Positions 1-8,996 of a stretch of 64,000 nucleotides of DNA are shown piece by piece. Made by a program: the position numbers and the translations under genes. Origin of the DNA: Ardenticatenaceae bacterium (lineage in GTDB: Bacteria; Chloroflexota; Anaerolineae; Promineifilales; Promineifilaceae). Below the pieces are notes generated by a model. The model searched no databases. It worked only from the letters and a program-made list of their open reading frames with translations, and was not told where the DNA came from. Where the stretch lies: the NCBI GenBank assembly GCA_020634245.1, contig JACKCC010000017.1:117777-181776 (forward strand), read 5' to 3'. Within the stretch, counting starts at the first letter, position 1. Every line of letters begins with the position of its first letter.

Positions 1-1
1 A

Positions 2-229
2 CCGATAGTCTGGCGCGAAGTTGCCCTGACCTATTTATTCGGCTGGATCATTTTTCCAGCGCTCATCTTTTGGCCGTTGGTTCTGGCGGTCAAGGAAGTT
101 TGGACAGGCTTGAATCTGCCGCAGATGCTTTACACGCCTTTTATCATCTTCGCTATTGTCTGGCTCATCGCAGCTGTTTGGAAACTCATGGATTGGCATG
201 AAAACCGCGGCCGCCCTATAAATACATGA
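2..229 (+). CDS. C-terminal end of a membrane protein (partial)
   Basis: An open frame enters from the left edge and runs 75 codons to a TGA at 227-229. The visible part has two hydrophobic stretches, around residues 8-30 and 46-60, with a short charged tail, so it is the last two membrane helices of an integral membrane protein. The stop overlaps the next start as ATGA, which implies translational coupling with the U32 gene. Too little remains to name a family. Confidence 0.6.
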   Translation, partial: PIVWREVALTYLFGWIIFPALIFWPLVLAVKEVWTGLNLPQMLYTPFIIFAIVWLIAAVWKLMDWHENRGRPINT

Positions 230-2745
230 TCGTTTATCCCAAACCTGAAATCATGAGTCCGGCCGGTTACTGGCCGCAGCTTCAGGCCGCTATCGAGGCC
301 GGGGCTGACGCCGTTTACTTTGGCCTGACCCATTTCACCGCCCGCGCCAAAGTTGGTTTTACGCTGAACGAGCTGCCGGAAGTGATGCGAACGCTGCACC
401 GGCGCGGCGTCAAAGGCTACGTCACCTTCAACACGCTTGTTTTTGATCATGAACTGGATGAAGCGGTGCGCGCCCTGGCCGACATCGCCGCCGCCGGAGC
501 CGACAGCATCATCGTCCAGGACGTGGCCATCGCCCAACTAGCCCGCCAAATCGCCCCGGAGCTGGAAATTCACGGCAGCACGCAAATGAGCCTGACCAGC
601 GCCCAAGGGATTAATCTGGCGCAGCAGTTCGGCGTCAGCCGGGTGGTCCTGGCGCGGGAACTATCGTTCGACGACATTCGGGCCATCCGCGCCCAAACCA
701 GTGTGGAACTGGAGATGTTTGTTCACGGCGCGTTGTGCGTTTCCTATTCCGGCCAATGTTTTTCTTCGGAGGCGTGGGGCGGCCGCAGCGCCAACCGCGG
801 CCAGTGCGCCCAGGCCTGCCGCCTGCCCTACCGGATGATTGTGGATGATGAGTTACGGCCGTTGCACGATTCCCGCTATCTCCTCTCCCCCGGCGATCTT
901 TATGCCCTTCACCAGATGCCGGAAATCGTCACACTGGGCGTGGCCGCGCTCAAAATCGAAGGGCGCTACAAAGACGCCGATTACGCCGCCCTGACGACCA
1001 AAGCATACCGCCAGGCCGTCGATGAAGCGTGGGTCGGGCAGGCGCTTACCGTCACACCAAACGAAGAATTGCAACTACAGCAAGTCTATTCGCGCGGATT
1101 CGGCCCCCATTTTATGACGGGAACGAACCATCAAGCCGTGGTCAACGGCCGTTCCCCCAATCATCGCGGCGTCAAAGTCGGCGTCGTCAGCCGGGTTTTG
1201 GCCGACAGCGTCCTCATCAAACCCGAACCGGCAATTGCGATTGCCCCCCTCAAGCCGGGCGATGGCCTGGTCTTTGACGCCGCCAACTGGCGCAGCCCGG
1301 CCGAATCGGAAGAAGGCGGTTTTGTCTATCAGGTAACACCAGGCTCAAAAGGCTCACTGGAACTGCGATTCGGTAACGGACAAATCGATTTCAGCCGAAT
1401 TAAGGCCGGCGACTGGGCATGGCGGACGCATGACCCGGATTTGGCCAAAGCTGTCAAACCATTTACGCAAGCCAGCCAGCCGGTGATGAAACGGCCGTTA
1501 TCCATCCAGGCCACCGCGCACGAAGGGCAGCCACTCAAACTGGTCTGGACCCTCGACGAGCAGCCCCACATTTCTGTCACTGTTGAGTCGCCGGAGCCAC
1601 TGCCTGCCGCCCGCAATCAGGCGCTCTCGCTTGAATTTGCCCGCGACCAGTTGGGGCGTTTGGGCAGTTCGCCATACGAATTGGCCCAGTTGGAATTGGA
1701 TGTAAACGGCCGTCCCTTCGCCCCATCCTCCCTCCTCAACCATCTGCGCCGCGAAGCCGTCGAAAAACTGCAAACCTTGCGGAGCGCCCCACCCACCGTC
1801 ACCCTTAACGACCCAACCGCCATCCTGAATGCCGCCCGCAGCCAATCCAGCTACCAGCCACCAACCGCCAGCCACCAGCCGCCGCTCCTTCATCTCCTCG
1901 TCCGCACGCCGGAGCAGTTGGAAACGGCCGTTGCCTTGCGTCCGGCCAGCATTACCCTGGATTACCTGGATTTATACGGCCTCCGTCCGGCGGTGGAGCA
2001 GGTGCAAGCCGCCGGGTTGGAAGCCCGCGTCGCCAGCCCGCGCATCCTCAAACCCAATGAGCAGCGCATCGTCAACTTCCTGCTGCGGCTGGACTGCCCG
2101 ATTTTAGTGCGCTCCACCGGGCTGCTGCAAGCGCTGCAAGGCCAGACCGCCCAGCCGCTGCATGGCGATTTCAGCCTCAACGCAGCCAATGCCCTCAGCG
2201 CCCACACCTTCTTCCAGATGGGATTGGCCCGATTAGCACCAACGCACGATTTGAACGCCGCCCAAATTACCACCCTGGCAGCGGGAACCGGCCCGGTGCG
2301 GCTGGAGGCGATTGCCTATCACCATTTGCCCGTTTTCCACACCGAGCACTGCGTCTTTTGCCGCTTTCTGTCCAGCGGAACCAGTTACAAAGATTGCGGC
2401 CGGCCCTGCGAACGGTATAAAGTGGCGCTGCGCGACGTACACGGCCGTTCCCATCCCGTGATGGCCGACGTCGGCTGTCGAAATACCGTATTTGGTGCGG
2501 AAGCCCAGACCGGAGCCGCCCACCTGCCTGCCTGGTTGGAAGCGGGAATTGCTCATTACCGGCTGGAATTTGTCCATGAAACGGCCGTGCAGGTCAGCCA
2601 AATCACCGAGGCTTTCCGGCAGGCGTTGGCAGGTAACATAACGAGTGCAGAGTTAAACGGCCGTCTCCGCCAAATCGCCCCGCAAGGCACAACCGAAGGC
2701 AGCCTGTTTGTCCCCGATGATTATTTGACCCTGCCCGTTTTATAA
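226..2745 (+). CDS. Peptidase U32 family protein (RlhA-like)
   Basis: This 839-residue protein opens with a TIM-barrel-like U32 domain. The family hallmark, a glycine- and cysteine-rich stretch beginning GALCVSYSGQCF, lies near residue 168 and is followed by more cysteines (GQCAQAC). A second cysteine cluster (HCVFC, then CGRPC) near residue 707 could help hold an Fe-S cluster. In the family, U32 proteins with this long C-terminal extension include E. coli RlhA, which hydroxylates a 23S rRNA cytidine; others are annotated as collagenase-like proteases. It is longer than RlhA (about 650 residues). The start overlaps the upstream stop (ATGA). rRNA modification is inferred; the U32 assignment is firm. 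Confidence 0.85.
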   Translation: MIVYPKPEIMSPAGYWPQLQAAIEAGADAVYFGLTHFTARAKVGFTLNELPEVMRTLHRRGVKGYVTFNTLVFDHELDEAVRALADIAAAGADSIIVQDVAIAQLARQIAPELEIHGSTQMSLTSAQGINLAQQFGVSRVVLARELSFDDIRAIRAQTSVELEMFVHGALCVSYSGQCFSSEAWGGRSANRGQCAQACRLPYRMIVDDELRPLHDSRYLLSPGDLYALHQMPEIVTLGVAALKIEGRYKDADYAALTTKAYRQAVDEAWVGQALTVTPNEELQLQQVYSRGFGPHFMTGTNHQAVVNGRSPNHRGVKVGVVSRVLADSVLIKPEPAIAIAPLKPGDGLVFDAANWRSPAESEEGGFVYQVTPGSKGSLELRFGNGQIDFSRIKAGDWAWRTHDPDLAKAVKPFTQASQPVMKRPLSIQATAHEGQPLKLVWTLDEQPHISVTVESPEPLPAARNQALSLEFARDQLGRLGSSPYELAQLELDVNGRPFAPSSLLNHLRREAVEKLQTLRSAPPTVTLNDPTAILNAARSQSSYQPPTASHQPPLLHLLVRTPEQLETAVALRPASITLDYLDLYGLRPAVEQVQAAGLEARVASPRILKPNEQRIVNFLLRLDCPILVRSTGLLQALQGQTAQPLHGDFSLNAANALSAHTFFQMGLARLAPTHDLNAAQITTLAAGTGPVRLEAIAYHHLPVFHTEHCVFCRFLSSGTSYKDCGRPCERYKVALRDVHGRSHPVMADVGCRNTVFGAEAQTGAAHLPAWLEAGIAHYRLEFVHETAVQVSQITEAFRQALAGNITSAELNGRLRQIAPQGTTEGSLFVPDDYLTLPVL

Positions 2746-2765
2746 CTACACCGGGGTTATTCACT

Positions 2766-3638
2766 ATGCGAATTTTATTGACCGGCGGCGCTGGCGATTT
2801 AGGGCTTTTACTGGCCAGGGAGCTCGACTTGCAAGGCGATACGCCCACTTGCCTGGACATTCGCCCGCCGCAAAGCCAACGAGGGATTTACATTCCCGGT
2901 TCAATTCTCGACCGCGACCTGCTGCAAAACAGCCTGGATGGCGTCGATTTAATCGTCCACATTGCCGCCTGGCACGGCATCCACGAAGTCACCCAGGCAA
3001 AAGATGCGTTTGAGTTTTGGGATTTGAACGTTACCGGAACATTTAATGTGTTTGAAACGGCCGTACGCACCGGCATCTCGAAGATCGTTCACATCTCCAG
3101 CACCAGCGTGCGCGACGAAGACAGCATTTACGGCCAAAGCAAAATTCTGGCTGAACAAATCGCCAGTAATTACAAACGCCGTCACAATCTGGACATTATC
3201 GTCCTGCGCCCACGCGCCTTCATCCCCCACTGGAACCGCTTGGCCTATAACACATTTGTGGAGTGGGCCAAATGGTTTTGGCCCGGCGCAGTACATATCA
3301 ACGATGTCACCCAGGCTGTCTTGCTGGCCGTCAACCGGCTCAAGCAGCAGTCATTGGCCGAAATGCCGGTATTGACCATCGATGGCGCGTACGATTATCA
3401 AGACGACGATCTGGCAAACTGGGACCAGGACGGCCCGGGCACAACGTTCAGAAAATATTTTGCCGACTATTATGATCTGGCCATCCAATACGGGCTGGAT
3501 CCGGCACTACGCCCCAAAAAGCTGGACATATCTCTGACCCAGAAATGGTTGGGCTATGAACCGCAGTACAGCCTGAAAAATCTGCTGCAAGAATTGGCGC
3601 AATTCGGCGAGGACGGTCCACCGCTGCCCAAATTCTAA
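2766..3638 (+). CDS. NAD(P)-dependent epimerase/dehydratase (extended SDR)
   Basis: A 290-residue Rossmann protein of the extended short-chain dehydrogenase family. The dinucleotide-binding glycine motif TGGAGDLG is at residues 5-12. The active site is seen as SSTS followed by YGQSK near residue 121 (the YxxxK pair). The family acts mainly on nucleotide sugars, and the substrate cannot be read from sequence. It starts 20 bases after the U32 gene, on the same strand, and is probably co-transcribed with it. Confidence 0.8.
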   Translation: MRILLTGGAGDLGLLLARELDLQGDTPTCLDIRPPQSQRGIYIPGSILDRDLLQNSLDGVDLIVHIAAWHGIHEVTQAKDAFEFWDLNVTGTFNVFETAVRTGISKIVHISSTSVRDEDSIYGQSKILAEQIASNYKRRHNLDIIVLRPRAFIPHWNRLAYNTFVEWAKWFWPGAVHINDVTQAVLLAVNRLKQQSLAEMPVLTIDGAYDYQDDDLANWDQDGPGTTFRKYFADYYDLAIQYGLDPALRPKKLDISLTQKWLGYEPQYSLKNLLQELAQFGEDGPPLPKF

Positions 3639-3712
3639 ATTTGCCGGAAAGCGGGCGGGCGAGGTAAAGTAAACGCATTCATACAAACCCACAATCAGGA
3701 GAGGAAGAGAAG

Positions 3713-4567
3713 ATGTCATCTATTGCCATTATTACCGATACCGATGCCAGTTTGCCGGCCGTTGTGGCCGAAAAATACGGCATCCGCCAGGTTCCCATCA
3801 ACGTCCTTTTTGGCGATGAGGAGTTAGAAACCGGGGTTGATATTGACGATGCCCAACTTTTTGCCCGCATCAACCGGGAAGGCCGCCTGCCCACCACGTC
3901 GGCCCCTTCGCCGGGCCAGTTTGCCAAAGCCTACCAGGCGGCGTTTGCTAATGGGGCCGACTCGATTATCTGTTTTTGTGTCAGCGGTGAGGTGAGCGCT
4001 ACGATGGGTGCGGCCGTTAACGCTAAAGATTTACTGCCCGGCCGTGATATTGAAGTAGTGGATACACGAAGTTTGACAATGGCTCAGGGCTTTATGGTCT
4101 TGGAAGCAGCCAAAGCCGCCGCCAGCGGCGCAGGCAAGGAAGAAATCATTGCCCGCGCGATGGATGTTGGCCAACGAACGCATTTGTATGGCGCACTGGC
4201 CACGCTGAAATATTTGCGGATGAGCGGCCGTGTCGGTCATTTAACAGCGGGCATGGCCTCAATGCTCAACATCAAACCGATTCTGACCATCCAGGAAGGC
4301 AAGTTGGACATGCTGGAGCGGATACGTACCCGCAAACGGGCCTGGGCACGAACGATTGAATTGGCGCAGGAAACAGCAAACGGCCGTGCCATCGAACAAA
4401 TGGCCGTCGTTCACGTTGACTGCCCGGACGATGCCAGGGAATTTGAACAGCAGCTAAGGGCTGGCCTCACCTGCCCATCCGAAATTATGATGACAGAGTT
4501 AACAGCGGGTTTGTCGGTCCATTCGGGAGCCGGATTTGTGGGCGTCGTTTTTGTTTTGGCAAAATGA
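3713..4567 (+). CDS. DegV family fatty-acid-binding protein
   Basis: A 284-residue protein with the DegV N-terminal signature (IITDTDASLP), followed by the typical VPINVLFGDEE segment and a C-terminal EDD-fold half. DegV/FakB proteins bind one acyl chain between two lobes and, in Firmicutes, present fatty acids to the kinase FakA. No FakA homologue is visible in the window, so the partner is unknown. A strong ribosome-binding site (AGGAGAGGAAG) precedes the ATG. Confidence 0.85.
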   Translation: MSSIAIITDTDASLPAVVAEKYGIRQVPINVLFGDEELETGVDIDDAQLFARINREGRLPTTSAPSPGQFAKAYQAAFANGADSIICFCVSGEVSATMGAAVNAKDLLPGRDIEVVDTRSLTMAQGFMVLEAAKAAASGAGKEEIIARAMDVGQRTHLYGALATLKYLRMSGRVGHLTAGMASMLNIKPILTIQEGKLDMLERIRTRKRAWARTIELAQETANGRAIEQMAVVHVDCPDDAREFEQQLRAGLTCPSEIMMTELTAGLSVHSGAGFVGVVFVLAK

Positions 4568-4591
4568 TGTCGGTTAACCTGGGAGGAGCCA

Positions 4592-4975
4592 TTGAAACAA
4601 CAAGCTATTGAACAGGCAAAACAGGCCTTGCAAAAAAACAGTTTTGCCAATTTTGCTACGCAGTCGCCTCATTTGCGCATGTGGTTGGAAAATTTACCCA
4701 TTATGCCGATAGAAACGTTGGTGCAGCAGCAGCGGGCCGTCGAACGCGCCCAACAGGGCAGCCTGGATGAAATCATAGAAACGATAAAATCGAAATGGCG
4801 AGCGTACAATCCGCCCAATTCGCACGAGGGGGCTGTAAGCGCTGTTTTTGGGGGTCTGCCCGATTTGTTGACGGTCACTTTTGAAGCCGAGGTTTGGGGT
4901 ATAAGCAGTGAACAAGGTTGTTTTACCGTCGCCCGGATTGGAACCCATGCGTACTTATTTTGGCCGTATCGTTAG
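4592..4975 (+). CDS. Uncharacterised protein, TTG start
   Basis: A 127-residue protein that I do not recognise. The first 70 residues are mostly helical with many Gln and Ala; the second half looks beta-rich (GAVSAVFGGLPDLLTVTFEAEVWG). The start is TTG, chosen because GGGAGGAG lies just upstream and no ATG fits. It follows degV by 24 bases and its end overlaps the dipeptidase gene, so it probably belongs to the same transcript. Confidence 0.55.
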   Translation: MKQQAIEQAKQALQKNSFANFATQSPHLRMWLENLPIMPIETLVQQQRAVERAQQGSLDEIIETIKSKWRAYNPPNSHEGAVSAVFGGLPDLLTVTFEAEVWGISSEQGCFTVARIGTHAYLFWPYR

Positions 4976-6155
4976 GCTGTATTTGTGGGTAACGGCCGTA
5001 TTGGGGGGTACGGCCGTACTCCTGTTTCATTTCATCCCCTTCGCTGTCCAAAAACTGCTGAACCGTGTCGTCAATCCACCGGCTGGACCAAAGCCGGTTT
5101 TGCGGCAGCCGATCCCCGTCGTCGATTTGCACGCCGACCCACCGCTCTGGCGGCGCGACTGGCTCAAACACAATCAACACGGCCATATTGATTTACCGCG
5201 CCTCATTGAAGGTAACGTGGTGGTGCAGGTATTTGCCGCCGCCACAAAAATCCCACTGGGAATCAATTTTGAGCAAAATTCGACCAATCAACCCGATTTA
5301 TTGACTCTACTGGCGTTTGGCCAGGGCTGGCCGCGCCGCACCTGGGGCAGTTTGTTGCAGCGCGCTCTGTTCATGGCGGAACGGGTGAAGGAGTTGGAGG
5401 GGATGAGCAACGGCCGTTTTCGTCTCATCCAATCCACCGCTGACTTACAGCAATTACTAAATGACCGTCAAAATCAACCGGATATGGTTGGCGGGCTGCT
5501 GGCTCTTGAGGGTATACATGCCCTGGAAGGCAAGCTGACCAATCTGGACATGCTCTATGACGCCGGATTTCGCATTATCGGGCTAACCCATTTCTTCGAC
5601 AACGACGCCGGCGGCTCAGCGCATGGCCTGGAACAGGGCGGGCTGACGCCTTTTGGTCGTGAACTCATCCGGCGCATTCAAGAAGGCGGGATGATCCTCG
5701 ATCTGGCCCACGCCGCACCGCGTTTGATTGACGATGTCCTGGCCATTAGTCAAAAGCCGCTCATTGTTTCCCACACCGGTTTCCAGGGTGTTCACGACAG
5801 CCCGCGCAATCTATCTGATGATCATGCCCGCGCCATCGCCGCCACTGGCGGGCTGATGGGCATGGCCTTTTTCCCGGAAACTACGGGGGGCGACACGCTG
5901 GTATCTATTGTGAAAGCCATTCGCTACGGGGTTGATTTGGTTGGCATAGAGCACATTGCCATCGGCACAGATTTTGACGGAGCTATCACCGCACCTATTG
6001 ATGCCAGCGGGATGCCTTACCTGGTTGAGGCTTTGTCACAAAGCGGTTTTAGTGATGCGGAAATCAGGATGGTGATGGGGGGAAACGCGCTGGCGTTACT
6101 GAAGCGGCTTTTGCCGGATAAACGTAGAATTATGAATGATGGAGAAGTTGTTTAA
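4947..6155 (+). CDS. Peptidase M19 family membrane dipeptidase
   Basis: Renal-dipeptidase-type zinc hydrolase. Metal-binding motifs are visible in order: HxD in DLHADPP, the bridging Glu in ALEGIHALEG, His in DLAHA and VSHTG, and the late Asp in IGTDFDG. One N-terminal hydrophobic segment (WVTAVLGGTAVLLFHF) suggests a signal anchor with the enzyme outside the membrane. An in-frame start exists at 4908, but I prefer 4947, which places the basic residues directly before the membrane segment and reduces the overlap with the upstream gene to 29 bases. The 3' end overlaps the convergent nucleotidyltransferase gene by 26 bases. Substrates of the family are dipeptides, including D-amino-acid-containing ones. 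Confidence 0.85.
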   Translation: MRTYFGRIVRLYLWVTAVLGGTAVLLFHFIPFAVQKLLNRVVNPPAGPKPVLRQPIPVVDLHADPPLWRRDWLKHNQHGHIDLPRLIEGNVVVQVFAAATKIPLGINFEQNSTNQPDLLTLLAFGQGWPRRTWGSLLQRALFMAERVKELEGMSNGRFRLIQSTADLQQLLNDRQNQPDMVGGLLALEGIHALEGKLTNLDMLYDAGFRIIGLTHFFDNDAGGSAHGLEQGGLTPFGRELIRRIQEGGMILDLAHAAPRLIDDVLAISQKPLIVSHTGFQGVHDSPRNLSDDHARAIAATGGLMGMAFFPETTGGDTLVSIVKAIRYGVDLVGIEHIAIGTDFDGAITAPIDASGMPYLVEALSQSGFSDAEIRMVMGGNALALLKRLLPDKRRIMNDGEVV

Positions 6156-6912
6156 CGGCCGTTTCAAACCGCCCATCCACCTCAAAATCCAAATCAAAAC
6201 GGCGGATAACGGCCGTACGCGCCGCCAGATAAGCATCCAACAAACTAACCAACTGCCTGATTGTCTGCCTCGTATCACTGGAAAAAGCGGCGTGCAGCAA
6301 CTGCTGCCGAGAGGGTTCCTCCGGCGGCAGCGCGCGCAGCAGCGGTGGCAGCGTAAAATGGAGCAGTTCCAGGTAAATGGTAAACGGTTTATCGGCGTCA
6401 CCGCGCCGCAGCAGCCGGTAAACGTCCATGAACATCACCCAAAACCGTTCATCCAGCGCCGTTAATTCATCAGCAGTCAGGCGAGATTGAACCAAGGGAG
6501 CCTGCATCGCCTGAACCCGGAACGCTTCCAACCAACCGCCATCGTCTTTGAGAATACGGATGTCTCGATCCCAATAGCTGGGCTGGAGCGCCTCTTTCGT
6601 TTCGTAACGATAATCGACTTTGGCGCCGTTGCTGTAGAGGGCGATGTGGAAATACGGCCGTACATGCACCGCATCAAACGACTTTACCCCTACAAAAGGA
6701 ACCACTGAGCGCACAAACTCCCGCCGCTCCGACCAGGCCCGTTCCAGCTTTAACTCGTCTGCAAAAACCAGGGCCACATCCATGTCCGAATATGCATCTT
6801 CAGCCCGCCGGCCAAACGAGCCAGCCAGAAAACAAGCAGCAATGTGCCGGTCACCCTGCACGCGCTGCTGCAAACGAACCAACACGCGATCTTGTTCAAA
6901 CAGTGGTTTCAT
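6130..6912 (-). CDS. Nucleotidyltransferase-domain protein
   Basis: About 260 residues. The N-terminus carries the pol-beta-type nucleotidyltransferase signature GSFGRRAEDAYSDMDVAL, with the GS and DxD metal residues intact. The rest is helical and resembles the C-terminal part of aminoglycoside/streptomycin-type adenylyltransferases, though I cannot name a substrate. A TTG start at 6936 is possible; the ATG at 6912 is preferred because the preceding eight residues come from a repeat-like sequence. It is the last gene of a five-gene minus-strand run. Confidence 0.65.
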   Translation of the reverse strand: MKPLFEQDRVLVRLQQRVQGDRHIAACFLAGSFGRRAEDAYSDMDVALVFADELKLERAWSERREFVRSVVPFVGVKSFDAVHVRPYFHIALYSNGAKVDYRYETKEALQPSYWDRDIRILKDDGGWLEAFRVQAMQAPLVQSRLTADELTALDERFWVMFMDVYRLLRRGDADKPFTIYLELLHFTLPPLLRALPPEEPSRQQLLHAAFSSDTRQTIRQLVSLLDAYLAARTAVIRRFDLDFEVDGRFETAVKQLLHHS

Positions 6913-6998
6913 CAGAAAAAAGGTGCAGAGTTGCAAAGTATCAGAGTAGCAAGACGCTTTTTAACTCTGCCATTTTGCCACATTTCAACTTTCATACC

Positions 6999-7622
6999 TC
7001 AACCAAAACAGCCAATCAGCCGCAAACTCAACACCGATAGAATACCCAGCGCGCCGCCAGCAATGACTTGCCAGGGTGTGTGCCGTTTCAGGTAAAGGCG
7101 CACCCAAGCTACCGAAAGAACAAAGGGAACAACGATGAGGCTGGCAGTCCAACCAAAAACCAGTCCAACGATGATCCAGGTAGCCACCACACCAGTGACA
7201 TGAATGCTAATTAACCACCAAATGTTGATGATTCCCAATGCCGCCAGTTCAACCACGTTGAAGATGAGCAAACAGCGCAGCAGTTCCGGCCCATCAAACC
7301 AGGAGACAATACCCAAAGCAATGAGGGCAAAAGCAACGGCCGTTGCATAAGGCAAATGCCGCTCTTTCGTATTGCTCATGTGCAGTTCGCTGATGTAGCC
7401 AATCTTGAGCAGATACAACACCACCAAAATCGGGGCCAGCGAAACGAGCAGTCCATACACGGCCGCCCAAACAAAACCAGGCCAAAACGACAAGGTCTTC
7501 AACGGAATAGCCAGGCCCAAAATGGCAAACATCACCGGCGGACTGACAACGTTGGAGTAAATCCGGGCAAATTTCACCAGACCGGTGCGGTTTTGGACTA
7601 GTTGGTCGAGAGGGGTGTTCAT
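6999..7622 (-). CDS. PAP2-superfamily-like membrane protein
   Basis: A protein of about 207 residues with five or six membrane helices. The three phosphatase motifs are recognisable but degenerate: K-ER-LP in place of KxxxxxxRP, SIHVTG in place of PSGH, and R-x5-H-x3-Q in place of SR-x5-H-x3-D. The catalytic histidines are therefore kept while the last acidic residue is Gln. The family removes phosphate from lipid phosphates or undecaprenyl pyrophosphate. A longer frame begins upstream, but its first 18 residues are translated from a tandem repeat, so the ATG at 7622 is chosen. Confidence 0.6.
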   Translation of the reverse strand: MNTPLDQLVQNRTGLVKFARIYSNVVSPPVMFAILGLAIPLKTLSFWPGFVWAAVYGLLVSLAPILVVLYLLKIGYISELHMSNTKERHLPYATAVAFALIALGIVSWFDGPELLRCLLIFNVVELAALGIINIWWLISIHVTGVVATWIIVGLVFGWTASLIVVPFVLSVAWVRLYLKRHTPWQVIAGGALGILSVLSLRLIGCFG

Positions 7623-7650
7623 GAGGCGGTGGGCGACCTTCGGACGCAGG

Positions 7651-7695
7651 GGTGAAGGGGTGAAGGGGTGACTCACCCGTTCACCCTTTCACCCG
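7651..7695. repeat. GGTGAAGG tandem repeat forming a hairpin
   Basis: GGGTGAAGGGGTGAAGGGG is followed at once by a run of TCACCC units, so the two halves can pair with about one mismatch in 14. It lies between ahcY and the PAP2-like gene. A related GGTGAAGG array occurs near 52905-52925. It may act as an intergenic terminator or be a decayed repetitive element. Confidence 0.6.
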
Positions 7696-7710
7696 CTCAC
7701 CCGTTCAGGA

Positions 7711-8970
7711 TCAAGTACCTTCTTCCCAGGAATTCAGGTACTTGACCTGTTCGTCAGTCAGCGTATCAATGTGAATGCCCATTGATTCCAATTTGATTTG
7801 GGCGATGTATTGATCGACTTCTTCGGGTACAGTGTGAACTTTATTGGCCAGTTTGCCTTTATTATCCAACAAATATTTGGCTGCCATGGCCTGACCGGCA
7901 AAGCTCATGTCCATCACGGCGGCCGGATGTCCTTCGGCGGCGGCCAGGTTAATGAGACGCCCTTCACCCAGCAGGTGCAGGCGACGGCCGTCTTTCATGG
8001 TAAACTGTTCGACAAACGGCCGTACCCGTTTCGGTTCGCCAGTTGATAATTCACGCAAGGCCACTTTGTTGATTTCCACATCAAAGTGGCCAGAATTGGC
8101 CAAAATTGCGCCGTCTTTCATCGACTCAAAGTGATGCTGATCCAGTACGTGAATATCACCAGTGGCACTGACAAAAATGTCGCCAATTGGAGCCGCTTCG
8201 GCCATCGGCATGACCCGGAAGCCATCCATTACCGCTTCCAATGCCTTCAAATGATCAATTTCGGTAACGACGACGTTAGCGCCCAACCCTTTGGCGCGCA
8301 TGGCAATACCCCGGCTGCACCAACCATAACCGGCCACAACAACCACGCGCCCGGCAATCAACAAATTGGTCGCCCGGACAATGCCGTCCATTGTGGACTG
8401 GCCGGTACCGTAGCGATTATCAAAGAGATGTTTGGTCATAGCATCGTTGACGGCCATCATCGGGAATTCCAGTGCGCCGTCGGCAGCCATTGCCCGCAGG
8501 CGGACCAGACCGGTTGTTGTCTCTTCCGTGCCCCCAATGATGTTGCCAATCGCATCACGGCGCGATTTATGCAGCGTGCTGACCAGGTCAGCACCATCGT
8601 CCATGACAATGTGCGGTTTATGATCCAACACGGCATTGATGTGCTGGTGATAAGTGGCGTTGTCTTCGCCTTTAATGGCAAAAACCGGGATTTCGTAATG
8701 CGTCACCAGAGCAGCGGCGACGTCATCCTGGGTGCTCAGCGGATTGCTGGCCGATAACATTACATCAGCCCCACCCTGCTGCAAGGTAATCATTAAGTTG
8801 GCGGTTTCGGTGGTGACGTGCATGGTTCCGGCAATGCGAATGCCTGCAAACGGCCGTTCCTTGCCAAATTGCTCGCGAATCCCACGCAGGACAGCCATTT
8901 CCTGTTCAGCCCAATCAATCCGATGACGGCCGCCAGGGGCCAGGTCAGGGTTCTTAATATCAAATTCCAT
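7711..8970 (-). CDS. ahcY: Adenosylhomocysteinase
   Basis: A 419-residue S-adenosylhomocysteine hydrolase, which splits SAH into adenosine and homocysteine and so relieves inhibition of methyltransferases. Visible motifs are the N-terminal substrate region (GTMHVTTETANL), the NAD-binding GYGWCSRG inside a Rossmann segment, and the conserved NSGHFDVEI. The C-terminus ends with the family's KYLNSWEEGT tail. AAGGAG precedes the ATG. The gene directly upstream in the same direction encodes an adenosine-kinase-like enzyme that would consume the adenosine product. Confidence 0.95.
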   Translation of the reverse strand: MEFDIKNPDLAPGGRHRIDWAEQEMAVLRGIREQFGKERPFAGIRIAGTMHVTTETANLMITLQQGGADVMLSASNPLSTQDDVAAALVTHYEIPVFAIKGEDNATYHQHINAVLDHKPHIVMDDGADLVSTLHKSRRDAIGNIIGGTEETTTGLVRLRAMAADGALEFPMMAVNDAMTKHLFDNRYGTGQSTMDGIVRATNLLIAGRVVVVAGYGWCSRGIAMRAKGLGANVVVTEIDHLKALEAVMDGFRVMPMAEAAPIGDIFVSATGDIHVLDQHHFESMKDGAILANSGHFDVEINKVALRELSTGEPKRVRPFVEQFTMKDGRRLHLLGEGRLINLAAAEGHPAAVMDMSFAGQAMAAKYLLDNKGKLANKVHTVPEEVDQYIAQIKLESMGIHIDTLTDEQVKYLNSWEEGT

Positions 8971-8996
8971 GAATAATCTCCTTCAATCGTGATCTA

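Noticed and set aside
130..537. Minus-strand open frame opposite the U32 gene
   Set aside because: It is fully inside the well-conserved U32 coding frame and shows no family motif; a shadow of GC-rich coding DNA.
7983..8757. Long plus-strand frame (223 codons) opposite ahcY
   Set aside because: It lies wholly inside ahcY, whose motifs are clear, and its sequence has no recognisable domain.
8971..8996. SAH riboswitch before ahcY
   Set aside because: Only 26 bases separate the kinase stop from the ahcY start, which leaves no room for an aptamer.
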